Of a DNA stretch of 64,000 nucleotides, positions 16,415-26,742 are shown piece by piece. The position numbers and the translations under genes are program-made. Below the pieces are notes generated by a model that was given only the letters and a program-made list of their open reading frames with translations, was not told the DNA's origin and ran no database searches. How positions within the stretch are numbered: the first letter of the stretch is position 1; every line of letters begins with the position of its first letter. The stretch is taken from NCBI GenBank assembly GCA_963707835.1, contig CAVPRI010000001.1, positions 310,001 through 374,000 on the forward strand, in the 5' to 3' direction. Source of the DNA: Bog-473 sp963707835. GTDB lineage: Bacteria > Actinomycetota > Acidimicrobiia > Acidimicrobiales > RAAP-2.

Positions 16415-18112
16415 CCAGGGAGTCTGCCACGGGCGGCCTCCCTGGTGGCGCTGGGTCTAGGGCGCGGTGCCCACCGGTCGGCGCGGCGCCCGCGGGGGCC
16501 CGGAGGCCGGAGTGCGTCGCTGCGCCGTCCCTGCCACACGATGGCGGCCACGAACGTGACGGCGCCGCCCAGCACGGCGCAGACGACCCGGACGAACAGG
16601 GCGCTGATCCTGGTCGAGCCCGAGAGGTTCGAGACGATGAGGACCACGAGGGCCATGGGGATGCAGCGCCACGACGACGCGACGCAGGGGGGCCCAGGAT
16701 CCCGGTTCGGCCAGCCGGCCGAACCACCGCCGGAAGGTGGCCCATGCCGCCACGGCCGCCACCGTGTAGGCGATCGACAGGGACAGGGCGAGGCCCCGCA
16801 CGCCGAGCGGGTGGACCAGGGCCAGGGCCAGGACCACGTTGAGGCCGTTCTCGAGCAGGTACAGGAAGAACGCGACCTTGGTCCGCTGCATCGACTGGAG
16901 GACGCGCACCATGTAGAGGTAGGTGCAGAAGCCCGGGAGACCCAGGGCGAACATGGCCAGGGCGGCGCCCGCGGTCGCCGTCTGCGCGGGTGTGCTGTGG
17001 CCCATGCCCAGGAGGAGTGCCAGAGCGGGCCTGGCCAGCAGCAGCATGCCCACGGCCGAGGGGATGATCAGGGCGAGCACGGCGCGCAGGCCCCCGGTCA
17101 TGCGGTGCAGGAAGGCCGGTGTCTGCCCGGTCGACCACTTCTCGGCCAGGTCGGGCGTCACCACGGACATCACGGTCACCGCCACGATGCCGTAGGGGAG
17201 CTGAAAGAAGGCGTAGGCATAGGTGTACGAGGAGACGGGGTCGGGCCCGGGGACGCTGCCGGCGAGCACGGTCACGACGAACAGGGCGATCTGGTTGGCC
17301 ACCACGAAACCGAAGGTCCACCCGCCGAGCCGGGCCACGGCGCGCAGCGCCTCGTCGTGCAGGTTCCACCGCCAGCGCAGTCGCCCCCAGTGGGACTGCA
17401 GCAGGCTGGGCACCAGGGCGATGCCCTGGACCACCACGCCGAGCGAGGTCCCCAGGCCGAGCAGGATCAGCTGGGTCTGGTGTTGCTCGATGGAGGACAG
17501 GGAGGCGCCACGACCGGCCCACAGTCCGAACCAGATCAGGATGCCGATGCACACGAGGTTGTTGAGGATGGGCGCCCAGGCCACCGCGACGAAACGCCGG
17601 CGGGTGTTCAGGAGGGCGGCCCCCAGGGCGAAGACGCCGTAGGCGGCGATCTGGATGACGAACCATCGCAGGAACACGGTGGCGACGTGGCGCTCTTGGA
17701 GCACCGGCTGGAGCTGGCCGCCGTGCGCGTGGGTGTCGAGGGCGGTCAGCGCATCGATCAGGTAGGGCGCGGCCACGAGCGCGGCGATCGGTGGTGACGC
17801 CCAGGACGACCAGCGAAACCGAGAGGACGGCCGAGATCGACTCGTAGGCCTCGTCCTCGGACCGGTTGGCCAGGCGGTCGACGAAGACGGGGATGAAGGT
17901 GGCGGAGAGCACGCCGCCCAGCACCACGTCGTAGAGCATGTTGGGCGTGGTGTTGGCCAGGTTGTACCCGTCGGCCAGCAAGGTCGGTCCGAGGGCCCAG
18001 GCCAGAGCGACGAAACGCAGCAGGCCGGTCACGCGTGAGACGCCCGTGCCGAACGCGACGTAGACGGCCGACGTCCGCAGGGGCAGGGTCCTGGCCGGCG
18101 CGGGCGGGCCAT
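16372..18112 (-). CDS. murJ: Lipid II flippase MurJ (three frame breaks)
   Basis: MurJ flips lipid II across the membrane for peptidoglycan synthesis. Fragments in three frames together cover a roughly 580-residue polytopic protein of about 14 helices. The ATG at 18110-18112 lies three bases after the DUF6049 stop, but its frame must change by about 18070 to reach SAVYVAFGTGVSRVTGLLRF. Further breaks are at about 17790 (VVLGVT to IAALVAAPYLIDAL) and about 16657 (RVVVALH to ALVVLIVSNLSG). LANTTPNMLYDVVLGGVLSA is the MurJ N-terminal signature. The end is uncertain: the third frame stops at 16372, inside degV, while another stops at 16457. Sequencing errors are the likely cause. Confidence 0.88.
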
Positions 18113-18114
18113 CC

Positions 18115-20202
18115 TCACTCCGCCGGCGGCTGGGACCGCAGGCGGCGCCGAGCGTTCCGGCGCCAGGTCCGCACCCACCACACCAGGAGCACCGCCGCAG
18201 CGAGTGCGGTCAACGCGATCCCCACGAACGAGATGGAGGTGGAGTGCACGGTGAGCACGCGTGTGGGCCAGGAGCAGCTGTCCGTCTGGCGTGTGCAGGG
18301 TGACGTCGATGGGAAGCCGGTCGCCCGAGGTCCGGGCCTCCGCCGTGACGCGCACCGAGGTGGTCCGGCCGGTGAAAGCATGAGCGGCTGGTGCTGTCCA
18401 TCGGGGAAACGTGAACTTGTCACTCGTCAAGGTGAGGTCGACCGTGACGGGATACGTGGCGGCTGAAAGGATGGTGACCGGGATGGCTGCCTGCCTTGCG
18501 GTGAAGGTCACCGTCTGCTCCGTGGCCAGGGTGATCTGCCCGGTCACGGCGCCGAAGGCCTTGGTGTAGGCGCTCAGCGCGGCGGCGCGCCCGGGCGTGC
18601 TGAAGCTGCGCGCCTCGGTGCTGAGGAGCCTGTCGGAGACGGCATCGACGGCCGCGATCCCCGAGGGGCTGCTGCTGACCGCGGTGCCGAACGAGGCCAG
18701 CTGCTGGCGGTCCAGAAGCGATGCGCTGGGCCGCACCGCGGGTGATGCCGCGCCCGGCCGCGCCGGCCTGGAGGTGGCGGACCTTGGGTTCACCGTTCCC
18801 ACCCACCGGTACCTGCGCCAACAGCTGGTCGAGGGTGACGGGGCTGAGGGCCGGATTGCCCGAGAGCCCGCCGAGAAGGGTGTCGAGGAAAGTGGCCGAC
18901 GGCTGCCACCCCGCAGGCGGCGCAACGACCTCGCCGCGGGGCTGCAACACCGAGGCGTTCTCGAAGTGGACGAAGGCCAGGCTGGCCAGCAGCTGCTGGG
19001 CGCCGAGCACCGGATCGCCCGGCTGGGCCGTGAAGCGGGCGCCCAACGTGGAGTCGGCCGCCATCGCCTCCACGGTGGCACCGTGGCCGAGGTCCAAGGT
19101 GAAGGGCTGGGCGTCGGTGAGGTTGCCGGTGTTCCCGCTGGCGAGGTCGGTGTCGCTGAGCACCAGGTGGCCGGTCCCGGCCGCCTGCAGGCCGGTGTCC
19201 AAGCCAGCAGCGTCGCCCTGGGAGAACGAGGAGGCCACGTCCAACCAGGGGCTCCCGGTCGGTTTGAGCCTGGCTTCCCGCAGCAGCTCGTCACCGCGGG
19301 TGACCTGGGCGTTCACCTCGCTGGCGAGGCCCGCCTCGGACAGGGCGGCCACGTTGACCGGGACGTAGGACTGCCCCAGGACCTGGTCCCCGGACAGCTC
19401 GGCCAGCTGGTCGAGGGCGTGCAGCCCGGCGGCGGCTCTGCTGGCCTGGACCGACTCCACGGCGACGGGGCTCACGGCCAGGGTGGCGGGGACCTCGCGG
19501 TGGACGGCCAGTGGCCTCGGCGGAGCCGGTCAGTGCGCTCGTGCCGACGGGAACGACCAGGCCCACGCGCAGCGGTCCGCCTTGGCCCACCGGACCGCTT
19601 GGCTCCTCGTAGGTGATGAACGTGGTGAAGCGGGCAATCGGGGTGCTCGATCCCTCGCGTTCGAGCGCGACGGCCACCGGGTAGACGTCCCCGCAGGTCT
19701 CGGTCAGGGGGGGACAGTCCAGGTCAAGAGTGGGGCTTCCCGCGGGGCAGGGGCTCTCGCCGACGGCCGGGACCGAGGAACTCAGCTGGGGCACCACGGT
19801 GACGCAGCTCGAGGCCGCCAGGGACCCGCCCGAGCTCGCCACGGGGAGGGTGTCGGTCAACAGCGCTTTGCTCGGGAAGGTGCCGGCGATGGCCTGCTGG
19901 AGCTGGGAGGGGTTGTTGACCCGGCCGTAGTAGGCCACGCTGATCCGCAGGGTCGAAGGCGACCCGGCCGCAGGGTTGACGCCATGCCGAGGTTGAACCA
20001 GGGCCGGTCGGGATCGACCCACGGGGTCTGGGAGGTCAAGGAGAGCAGCGGGCCGGATGCGGCGCCGGGCGGTCGAGGCCCCGCCGACACGCCACGCGCG
20101 GTCCCCGGCGAGGCCCCCACCGACGCCGCCCGCGACGGCGAGCAGCGTCGAGACACCGGCGGCGAGCACGCAGCGCGCGGTCCTGGCCCAGCGTGTCGGC
20201 AC
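18115..20202 (-). CDS. DUF6049 family secreted/membrane-anchored protein (multiple frame breaks)
   Basis: Large extracytoplasmic protein of unknown function regularly encoded just upstream of murJ in actinobacteria. The GTG start at 20200-20202 opens a signal peptide (RWARTARCVLAAGVSTLLAV). Recognisable segments are SLTSQTPWVDPDRPWFNLGM, STLRISVAYYGRVNNPSQLQ, RVGLVVPVGTSALTG, SYVPVNVAALSEAGLASEV, ATYPVTVDLTLTSDKFTFP and a C-terminal helix FVGIALTALAAAVLLVWWV followed by a basic tail. These lie in different frames with changes near 20050, 19990, 19500, 18750 and 18260, so about 695 codons are spread over five breaks. Position and the terminal anchor suggest a cell-envelope role; function is unknown. 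Confidence 0.8.
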
Positions 20203-20236
20203 AGGGAGAGGCTAGAGGGCGCACTACCGTGGGCGG

Positions 20237-21663
20237 GTGCAGTCCACCCGGTCAACGCCGCCGTCCCCGACACCGACGGTCCCGGAGCGGTTTCGCCGCT
20301 ACGTCGAGGCTACCGAGGAGCTGGCGCAGCGTTTCTCGGCCGCGGGGCGGAACCTGTACCTGGTTGGAGGCTCCGTCCGCGATGCGCTGATGCCCGGCGG
20401 GGCCGACGGCGACGCCGACGTCGACCTGACCACCGAGGCGCTCCCGGACGAGACCCAGCGCCTGGTGCGGGGGTGGGCCGACGACGTGTGGACCCAAGGG
20501 CGCGCGCTTCGGGACGATCGGGGCCCGCAAGGGGGGCCAGATCTACGAGATCACCACCCACCGGGCGGAGGTCTACGTGCCCGAGTCCCGCAAGCCGGAG
20601 GTGAGCTTCGGTGACGACATCGAGCTGGACCTGTCACGGCGGGACTTCACCGTCAACGCCCTGGCGCTGCACCTGCCCGACATGCGGCTCATCGACCCCT
20701 TCGACGGGCTCGGCGACCTGGCCGCGGGCCGGCTGCGTACCCCGCTCGACCCCGAGGTGTCCTTCGGGGACGACCCCCTGCGCATGCTCCGTGCGGCGCG
20801 CTTCGCGGCGCGCTTCTCGTTGACGCCGGACCCCGCCCTGGTCGCCGCCATCGAGCGCATGCGGGGACGGCTCGCGATCGTCTCGGCCGAGCGCATCCGC
20901 GACGAGCTCGACAAGATGGTCATGGTCGACGTCCCTTCGCAGGCGCTGTGGTTCGTGGTCCGCACGGGCCTGGCCGCCGAGTTCTTGCCCGAGCTCCCGG
21001 CCCTGGCCGTCGAGCAGGACCCCATCCACCGGCACAAGGATGTCCTGGCGCACACGTTGGCCGTGGTGGACAAGACCTCCAAGGACCGCATGCTGCGGCT
21101 GGCCGCGCTCTTCCACGACGTGGGCAAGCCCCGCACGCGCGCCATCACCGACGGGGGAGTGAGCTTCCACCACCACGAGGTGGTCGGCGCGCGCATGACG
21201 CGGACGCGCATGGAAGCCCTGCGCTACCCGAGCGGCCGAGGTCGACACGGTGGTGCGGCTGGTCGAGCTGCACCTGCGTTTCCACACCTACCGGCTGGGG
21301 TGGACCGACAAGGCCGTGCGCCGCTACGTCCGCGACGCCGGTCCGCTGCTCGACGAGCTCAACGAGCTCACCCGCTGCGACTGCACGACCCGCAACGCGG
21401 CGAAGTCGCGGGCGCTGTCCCGGCGCATGGACGAGCTCGAGGCGCGGATCGCCGAGCTGCGCGAGCTGGAGGAGCTGGACGCGCTCCGCCCGGACCTCGA
21501 CGGCAACCAGGTCATGGAGCTGCTGGGCATCGGCCCCGGCCGGGCCGTGGGCCAGGCCCTGACCTACCTCATGGAGCTGCGGCTCGACGAAGGGCCACTC
21601 GGGGAGCAGGAGGCCTCGGCTCGCCTGCGGGAGTGGTGGGCCGAGCAGCCGCCGTCCGCGTAG
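20237..21663 (+). CDS. cca: CCA tRNA nucleotidyltransferase / PcnA-type enzyme (two frame breaks)
   Basis: Adds or repairs the 3'-CCA of tRNAs. The N-terminal nucleotidyltransferase shows LYLVGGSVRDALM and the catalytic DADVDLTTEALP, then, after a frame change at about 20508, GTIGARKGGQIYEITTHRAE and LDLSRRDFTVNALALHLPD. A HD domain follows (LAALFHDVGKPRTRA, HHHEVVGA). A second change at about 21233 leads to VVRLVELHLRFHTYRLGWTD and the C-terminal helical region. Length about 475 residues. In actinobacteria this gene normally sits beyond DUF6049-murJ, divergently, as here. The breaks are probably sequencing errors. Confidence 0.92.
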
Positions 21664-21672
21664 CCGTTCCCC

Positions 21673-22464
21673 TCAGCTGCCGATGGTGAGGTCGCCCGGC
21701 ACGTGCCCGGTCACCGTCAGCCCGCGGTCGAGGACCAGCGTGGCGCCGTTGAAGCCGGCGGCGGCCCGAGAGGCCAGGAACGCCACGGCGTGGGCCACGT
21801 CGAGCGAGGTGGGGGGACGCCCACCGGTGGCGCGGCGCACGACGTCGCCGATCCGTGGGTCCTCCAGGAAGGGCCGGGTGGCGTTGGTCTCGATGAACCC
21901 GAGCATCAGGGTGTTGGCACTGATGCCGCGGTGCCCGTAGTCCACCGCCACCTGGCGGGAGAGCCCGCACACGGCAGCCTTGCTGGTGGCATAGCCCAAC
22001 TCCCCGGGTCGAGGCGTCGCGGCCTCCACCGACGACATGGTGACGAACGAGCCTCCTCCGGGTGCCATGACGGGGATCCCGTACTTGAAGCACCAAAAGA
22101 CGCTGTGGACGTTGGCGTGGAGGAAGTGGTCGAAGTCCTCGGTGCCGAGATCGACGACGGGACGATCGCGTTCCGCCACGTCGGTGGCCGCGGCGTTGTT
22201 CACCACCACGTCGAGCCTGCCCCTCGATCGCCGGATCTCGGCGAAGAGTCCCGCGACCTGGTCCTCCTCGGTGAGGTCGCAGGGGAGGAACGAGGCGTCG
22301 CCCCCGCGCTCGACGATGTCGGCCAGCACCCGTGCGGCCCGTTCGGCGTTACGGCCGACCAGGACCACCTCTGCCCCTTGGTCGGCCAGGTGGGTGGCGA
22401 CGACCTTGCCGATGCCCCGGGTCGCCCCGGTCACCACGATGATCTTCCCGGCAAGGTGATCCAC
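21673..22464 (-). CDS. SDR family oxidoreductase
   Basis: NAD(P)-dependent short-chain dehydrogenase of 263 residues. The cofactor motif is TGATRGIG near residue 13, the NNAA motif near 89, the catalytic Ser in VTMSSVEAA and the YATSK pair near 157-161. LTEEDQVAGLF marks the adenine-binding Asp region. Substrate cannot be told. It converges with cca and diverges from the isomerase-like gene at 22555. Intact, unlike both neighbours. Confidence 0.9.
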   Translation of the reverse strand: MDHLAGKIIVVTGATRGIGKVVATHLADQGAEVVLVGRNAERAARVLADIVERGGDASFLPCDLTEEDQVAGLFAEIRRSRGRLDVVVNNAAATDVAERDRPVVDLGTEDFDHFLHANVHSVFWCFKYGIPVMAPGGGSFVTMSSVEAATPRPGELGYATSKAAVCGLSRQVAVDYGHRGISANTLMLGFIETNATRPFLEDPRIGDVVRRATGGRPPTSLDVAHAVAFLASRAAAGFNGATLVLDRGLTVTGHVPGDLTIGS

Positions 22465-22554
22465 GCGGCCCTCCCAAGGTCGCTCCGGCGGCCGACGCTA
22501 CCGTGAGCGGCGGCTCCCCACCGGCGGGAGCGGGGAAGAGGGGAGGCGCAACGC

Positions 22555-23386
22555 GTGGAGACACTCGGATACGAGGCCGTGCAGTACTCGCCCACGGTCG
22601 GTGGTCCCGACCTCGGCCTCGAGCGCCAGCTGCGGGCCGCCGCGGCGGCCGGGTTCGACTGGTGCGCGCTCGACCAGCCTTCGATCGAGCGCTTCCTCGC
22701 CGGCGGGGGCGAGCTGGACCGGTTGGGCGAGCTCGTGACTTCCCTCGGGCTGCCCTGCGGCCAGCTCCAGACGCTGCTCGTCCCCGCCATGGGGTCCGAG
22801 CCGCCCATCGTCCAGGCCCGTCGGATGGCCGACACGGCTCGGGTGCTGCAGCCGGCGACCGTCCAGGTCATCTGCGTCGGGCGCCCGGACGCCGCGGTCG
22901 AGGAGTTCCGCGCTGCCGCCGCCCTGCTCCGGGCGGCGGCCCCCGAGACGCTGTTCGCCATCGAGTACATCCCGGTGCAGCGGGTCAACACCATCGACGC
23001 CGCGCTCGGGTTCGCGCGCCGCGACGGGCGTGGAGGGCTTCGGCCTCAACCTCGACACCTGGCACTTCTTTGAGGGCGCCGAGGACTGGCCGGATCTCGA
23101 GCGGCTGGCCCCCGAGGACATCGTCCACCTGCAGTTCAGCGATCACGGGCCGCTGCGCCAGCCCGTCGACCTGATCGACGAGATGATGCACCGGCGCGTG
23201 CTCCCGGGCCTGGGCCAGTTCGATCTGCCCCGCTTCTTCGAGATCGTGCGGGCCAAGGGCTACCACGGGCGCGCCGGGGCGGAGATCCTCTCCGAGGAGT
23301 GGCGATCCGTCGGCCCCGAGGAGTTCGCCACCGCGGTGCACGCGCAGGCCAGCCGCTTCTGGGGCGGGCCGACCACCGGCGACTGA
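22555..23386 (+). CDS. Sugar phosphate isomerase/epimerase-type TIM-barrel protein (frame break)
   Basis: Resembles the xylose-isomerase-like TIM barrel (AP endonuclease 2) superfamily: METLGYEAVQYSPTVGG, QLQTLLVPAM, LFAIEYIPVQRVNT and, after a frame change at about 23027, GFGLNLDTWHFFEG, DIVHLQFSDHGP and GAEILSEEW. The Glu, Asp/His and Glu metal ligands expected at strand ends are present (AIEY, LDTWH, AEILS). About 276 residues. It ends three bases before the end of the convergent ino1 gene. Actual substrate unknown; inosose or hydroxypyruvate-type sugars are possibilities given the inositol gene next door. Confidence 0.8.
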
Positions 23387-23388
23387 GG

Positions 23389-24498
23389 TCAGTCTTCGGG
23401 CCAGGTCTCCTGGGCTTCACCGGCGGCGAAGGCCTGGACGAGATCGTGGGCCACGTCGTCGTGGTACTGCACCGGAGGTGACTTCATGAAGTACGACGAA
23501 GGCCCGAGCAGCGGGCCGCCGATGCCGCGGTCGAGGGCCAGCTTGGCGCAGCGCACGGCGTCGATGATGACCCCGGCCGAGTTCGGAGAGTCCCACACCT
23601 CGAGCTTGAGCTCGAGGTTGAGCGGCACGTCGCCGAAGTTGCGGCCCTCCATGCGGATGTAGGCCCACTTGCGGTCCTTGAGCCACGGGACGTGGTCGGA
23701 GGGCCCCACGTGGACGTCGTCCGCATCGAGCACGTTGTCCTCGAGCTGGCTGGTGACCGCCTGGGTCTTGGAGATCTTCTTGGATTCGAGCCGCTGGCGC
23801 TCGAGCATGTTCTTGAAGTCCATGTTCCCGCCGAAGTTCAATTGGTAGGTGTGGTCGAGGGCCAGACCCCGGTCCTCGAACAGGCGGGTCAGGATGCGGT
23901 GCACGATGGTCGAGCCCACCTGGCTCTTGATGTCGTCGCCCACGATGGGCACCCCGGCGTCCCGGAACCGGCGGGCCCACTCGGGGTCCGAGGCGATGAA
24001 GACGGGGATGGCGTTGACGAAGGCCACCCCGGCGTCGAGGCAGGCCTGCGCGTAGTGGCGCTGCGCCTCCTCGGAGCCGACGGGAAGGTAGGAGACCAGG
24101 ACGTCGGCCCGTGCCTCACGCAGGGCGGCGGCCACGTCGACGGGCTCGGCCGGCGACTCTTCGACCAGCTCCTTGTAGTACTGCCCCAGGCCGTCGAGGG
24201 TGGGGGCGCGCAGCACGGTCACGCCGAGCTCGCCCACCTCGGCGAATCGCACTGTGTTGTTGAGACCGGCCCCGATGGCCTTGCCCAGGTCTGTGCCGAC
24301 CTTCGTCTGGTCGACGTCGAATGCGACCACGGGGACCAGGTCGCGCACGTGGTACCCGCCCAGCTCCACGTGCATCAGGCCCGGCACCACCTCGTCGGGG
24401 TCGGCATCGCGGTAGTAGGCGATCCCCTGGATGAGCGAGCTGGCGCAGTTGCCGACGCCGGCAATGGCGAGCCGGATGGGGTTGGTCGGGCTGGACAT
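23389..24498 (-). CDS. ino1: Inositol-3-phosphate synthase
   Basis: NAD-dependent enzyme converting glucose 6-phosphate to inositol 3-phosphate, the entry to phosphatidylinositol and mycothiol-type metabolites in actinobacteria. The 369-residue protein has the actinobacterial/archaeal short form: Rossmann motif IAGVGNCASSLIQG, VAFDVDQTKVGTDLGKAI, NAIPVFIASDPEWA, the active-site DDIKSQVGST and NFGGNMDFKNM, and DHVPWLKDRKWAYIRMEG. The ATG is preceded by AAGGAGACTT. It is followed at 38 bases upstream by padR in the same direction, the arrangement also known around ino1 in mycobacteria. Intact. Confidence 0.97.
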   Translation of the reverse strand: MSSPTNPIRLAIAGVGNCASSLIQGIAYYRDADPDEVVPGLMHVELGGYHVRDLVPVVAFDVDQTKVGTDLGKAIGAGLNNTVRFAEVGELGVTVLRAPTLDGLGQYYKELVEESPAEPVDVAAALREARADVLVSYLPVGSEEAQRHYAQACLDAGVAFVNAIPVFIASDPEWARRFRDAGVPIVGDDIKSQVGSTIVHRILTRLFEDRGLALDHTYQLNFGGNMDFKNMLERQRLESKKISKTQAVTSQLEDNVLDADDVHVGPSDHVPWLKDRKWAYIRMEGRNFGDVPLNLELKLEVWDSPNSAGVIIDAVRCAKLALDRGIGGPLLGPSSYFMKSPPVQYHDDVAHDLVQAFAAGEAQETWPED

Positions 24499-24535
24499 GG
24501 GAAGTCTCCTTCAGTTCTTTCTGTGCTGGGGGCGG

Positions 24536-25156
24536 TCAGGTCACCGGCTCGGGGTCGGCGGCCACGAGCGCGGCGCGCTCGGAGGTGATGAGGGTGTCGA
24601 GCCAGCTGATGTCGCGGGTCACTCCGTCGGCGGTGTGCTGGACCACCGAGCGGGCGTATACGTCGAGGTCTGAGCGGGTGGCCTCGACCTCGGCGAGGCG
24701 CTGGACCAGCATGGCGCGCCGGCGCTCGAGCAGGGTCAGCCGGGCCTGCGGCGCCAGGTGGCGCGCGAAGGCCAGACGTAGGGAGAAGCTGCGGGCGTCG
24801 TCGGCCGCGCCGCTCCCGGCCAGGAGCTCGGCGAAGAGCCGTCGGCCCTCGTCGGTGATCCGGTAGACCTTGCGGCCGCGACGGCCGCGGACGGGCGAAT
24901 GGCGGCGAGCCCGGAAGACGGCCAGTTCACCGCTGAGGGAGCCCGTCGGCGGAGCCGGGGTGGGAGCAGCCGCGGCCCGCGGCCCGGCCTCGGTGGCCAT
25001 CACCGCGCCGGAGCGCTCCAGGCGGGTCAGGGCGGGGTAGATCGAGCCGAACGAGACGTTGGCCAGGAGCCCCAGGTGCTCACGGAGCCGGCGCCGGATC
25101 TCGTAGCCGTGGAGGTCGCCCTCGGAGAGGAGGCCCAGGATGGCCAGATCCAGCAT
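24536..25156 (-). CDS. PadR family transcriptional regulator
   Basis: I start it at ATG 25154-25156 (MLDLAILGLLSEGDLHGYEI), which gives 206 residues; an upstream in-frame start at 25195 would run through the operator palindrome. The winged-helix core includes GSIYPALTRLERSG near residue 40 and GRKVYRITDEGRRLF near 95; a Pro/Ala/Arg-rich insert of about 35 residues separates wing elements, which is longer than usual. The C-terminal half is helical (RLAFARHLAPQARLTLLERR), typical of PadR-s1 dimerisation helices. Likely autoregulated through the 17-base palindrome just upstream. It precedes ino1 and may control it. Confidence 0.9.
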   Translation of the reverse strand: MLDLAILGLLSEGDLHGYEIRRRLREHLGLLANVSFGSIYPALTRLERSGAVMATEAGPRAAAAPTPAPPTGSLSGELAVFRARRHSPVRGRRGRKVYRITDEGRRLFAELLAGSGAADDARSFSLRLAFARHLAPQARLTLLERRRAMLVQRLAEVEATRSDLDVYARSVVQHTADGVTRDISWLDTLITSERAALVAADPEPVT

Positions 25157-25167
25157 GATCGCCACAG

Positions 25168-25184
25168 TATATCGGTTCGATATA
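25168..25184. promoter_or_regulatory. PadR-type operator palindrome
   Basis: TATATCG-GTT-CGATATA is a perfect 7-base inverted repeat with a 3-base spacer, 11 bases before the padR start codon. A/T-rich half sites of this ATATCG...CGATAT form are typical PadR targets. In 70% GC DNA such a sequence stands out. It lies in the divergent padR/DUF5318 gap, so it could control both. Confidence 0.8.
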
Positions 25185-25298
25185 GCGCGGGACACGACAT
25201 GGTCGCGCCACCGTCACCGGAGAGCCGGGGAAATCGCCCGGGGAATTTGCCCGGGGAATTGCTCCGGCCCGGCCGGGTGGACGGGTAGCCTGGCCGCC

Positions 25299-25736
25299 GT
25301 GTCCGTCACCTCGGAGCCGAGGTCGCCTTCTCGAGCCGTGAGCCCGGGCGTCACGGCCGAGGTCGAGTACCGGATCGTGCGCAACGGGCTGGTCCGCCAG
25401 GTCGAGCAGGGCAGGATCGACCGGGTCGACGTCTGTGACGCCCACCCCGAGCTGCTGCGCGCGGCGCGCAACGTGGGCCGGCCGACCAAGGAGGTCTGCC
25501 CGATCTGTGACGATGGGCGCCTGGTCACGGTGACCTTCGTCTTCGGGGCCAAGCTCCCGGCCGGAGGGCGCTGCCCGGGCACCGCCGCCGAGCTCAAGAC
25601 GCTGTGCCGCCGCCCCGAACCGGTCCTCTGCTACGAGGTCGAGGTGTGTCCGGTCTGCGCCTGGCACCACCTGATGCGCAAGTACCCCGCCGGCGGGGGG
25701 CGGGCCCGCCCCAAGAAGGCGGCGCCGACCCGGTGA
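25299..25736 (+). CDS. DUF5318 family protein
   Basis: Small conserved actinobacterial protein of unknown function, 145 residues from GTG 25299-25301. The family signature is RVDVCDAHPELLRAARNVG, followed by two CxxC pairs, CPICDD near residue 68 and CPVCAWHHLMRKY near 122, which suggest a zinc ribbon. The frame is open further upstream but that stretch crosses the padR operator. It diverges from padR, and its TGA overlaps the panB GTG by three bases (GTGA-type coupling). In mycobacteria the homologue (Rv0049) sits between the padR-like gene and ponA1. Confidence 0.85.
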   Translation: MSVTSEPRSPSRAVSPGVTAEVEYRIVRNGLVRQVEQGRIDRVDVCDAHPELLRAARNVGRPTKEVCPICDDGRLVTVTFVFGAKLPAGGRCPGTAAELKTLCRRPEPVLCYEVEVCPVCAWHHLMRKYPAGGGRARPKKAAPTR

Positions 25737-26602
25737 TCGAAGCGTCCGGGAGCGACCCGGCGCGGCAGGCGCCGCCCGTCACCGTCCCCTCCCTCCGCTC
25801 GCGCAAGCGGCGCCACGGCGACGCGCCGATCGTGATGGTCACCGCGTACGACGAGCCCAGCGCACGCATCGTCTCAGATGCCGGAGCCGACGTGATCCTG
25901 GTGGGGGACTCGGTGGCCAATGCGGTGCTCGGCTTCCGCGACACCCTCCACGTCGACATCGAGGTCATGGCTCACCACACGGCGGCCGTGGCCCGGGCGG
26001 AGCCGCACTGCCTCATCCTGGGCGACATGCCCTGGATGAGCTACCACCTCTCGCCTGACGACGCCGTGCGCAACGCCGCCGCACTGGTGCGGGCGGGGGC
26101 GCACGCCGTCAAGCTCGAGGGAGGCCGGGCCCGGCTGCCCGTCGTGGAGGCCATCATCCGGGCCGAGATCCCGGTCATGGGGCACCTCGGCCTCACTCCC
26201 CAGTCGGTGCTGGCCATGGGAGGGTTCCGCGTGCAGGGAAAGAGCGTCGACGCCGCGGCCGCCCTGCTCGACGCGGCCAAGGCGCTCAGTGCGGCCGGCT
26301 GCTTCGGCTTCGTGATCGAAGGGGTGCCCGATGTGGTCGGGGCCGCCGTCACCGAGGTGCTCGACGTCCCCACCATCGGTATCGGAGCCGGACCGGCCTG
26401 CGACGGCCAGGTCCTGGTCTTCCACGACCTGCTCGGCCTCAGCCGAGGCGAGCCGCCCAAGTTCGTGCGGCGGTACGCGGAGGTGGGCCGGATCGCCACC
26501 GAGGCGATCGCGGCCTTCGCCGCCGACGTCCGCAACGGGTCCTACCCGGGGGACGCCGAGAGCTATCACGGCCCTCCTGGACTGGGCGATGCCCTGGCCT
26601 GA
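25733..26602 (+). CDS. panB: 3-methyl-2-oxobutanoate hydroxymethyltransferase
   Basis: First committed enzyme of pantothenate synthesis; transfers a hydroxymethyl group from methylene-tetrahydrofolate to ketoisovalerate. I use GTG 25733-25735, overlapping the DUF5318 stop, giving 289 residues. Hallmarks are IVMVTAYDEPSARIVSDAGA, the metal-binding LVGDSVANAVLG, GDMPWMSY, AVKLEGG, MGHLGLTPQS, the catalytic Glu in FVIEGVP, and IGIGAGPACDGQVLVFHD. Intact. No other pantothenate gene is in the window, so its place before the rpsF operon looks like a local insertion. Confidence 0.96.
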   Translation: MIEASGSDPARQAPPVTVPSLRSRKRRHGDAPIVMVTAYDEPSARIVSDAGADVILVGDSVANAVLGFRDTLHVDIEVMAHHTAAVARAEPHCLILGDMPWMSYHLSPDDAVRNAAALVRAGAHAVKLEGGRARLPVVEAIIRAEIPVMGHLGLTPQSVLAMGGFRVQGKSVDAAAALLDAAKALSAAGCFGFVIEGVPDVVGAAVTEVLDVPTIGIGAGPACDGQVLVFHDLLGLSRGEPPKFVRRYAEVGRIATEAIAAFAADVRNGSYPGDAESYHGPPGLGDALA

Positions 26603-26742
26603 GGTGGTGCGGTGGGAGCCAGGCCGGGGCGGCCCCGACGCCGGTGGCCCGGATCCGGGCTAGCATGACCGCCCACAACACACCCTGCTCCTGACCGTCA
26701 GGGGCCCGGGCGCAGCCCGGTCCAGAGGGAGGTACGCCGCCC

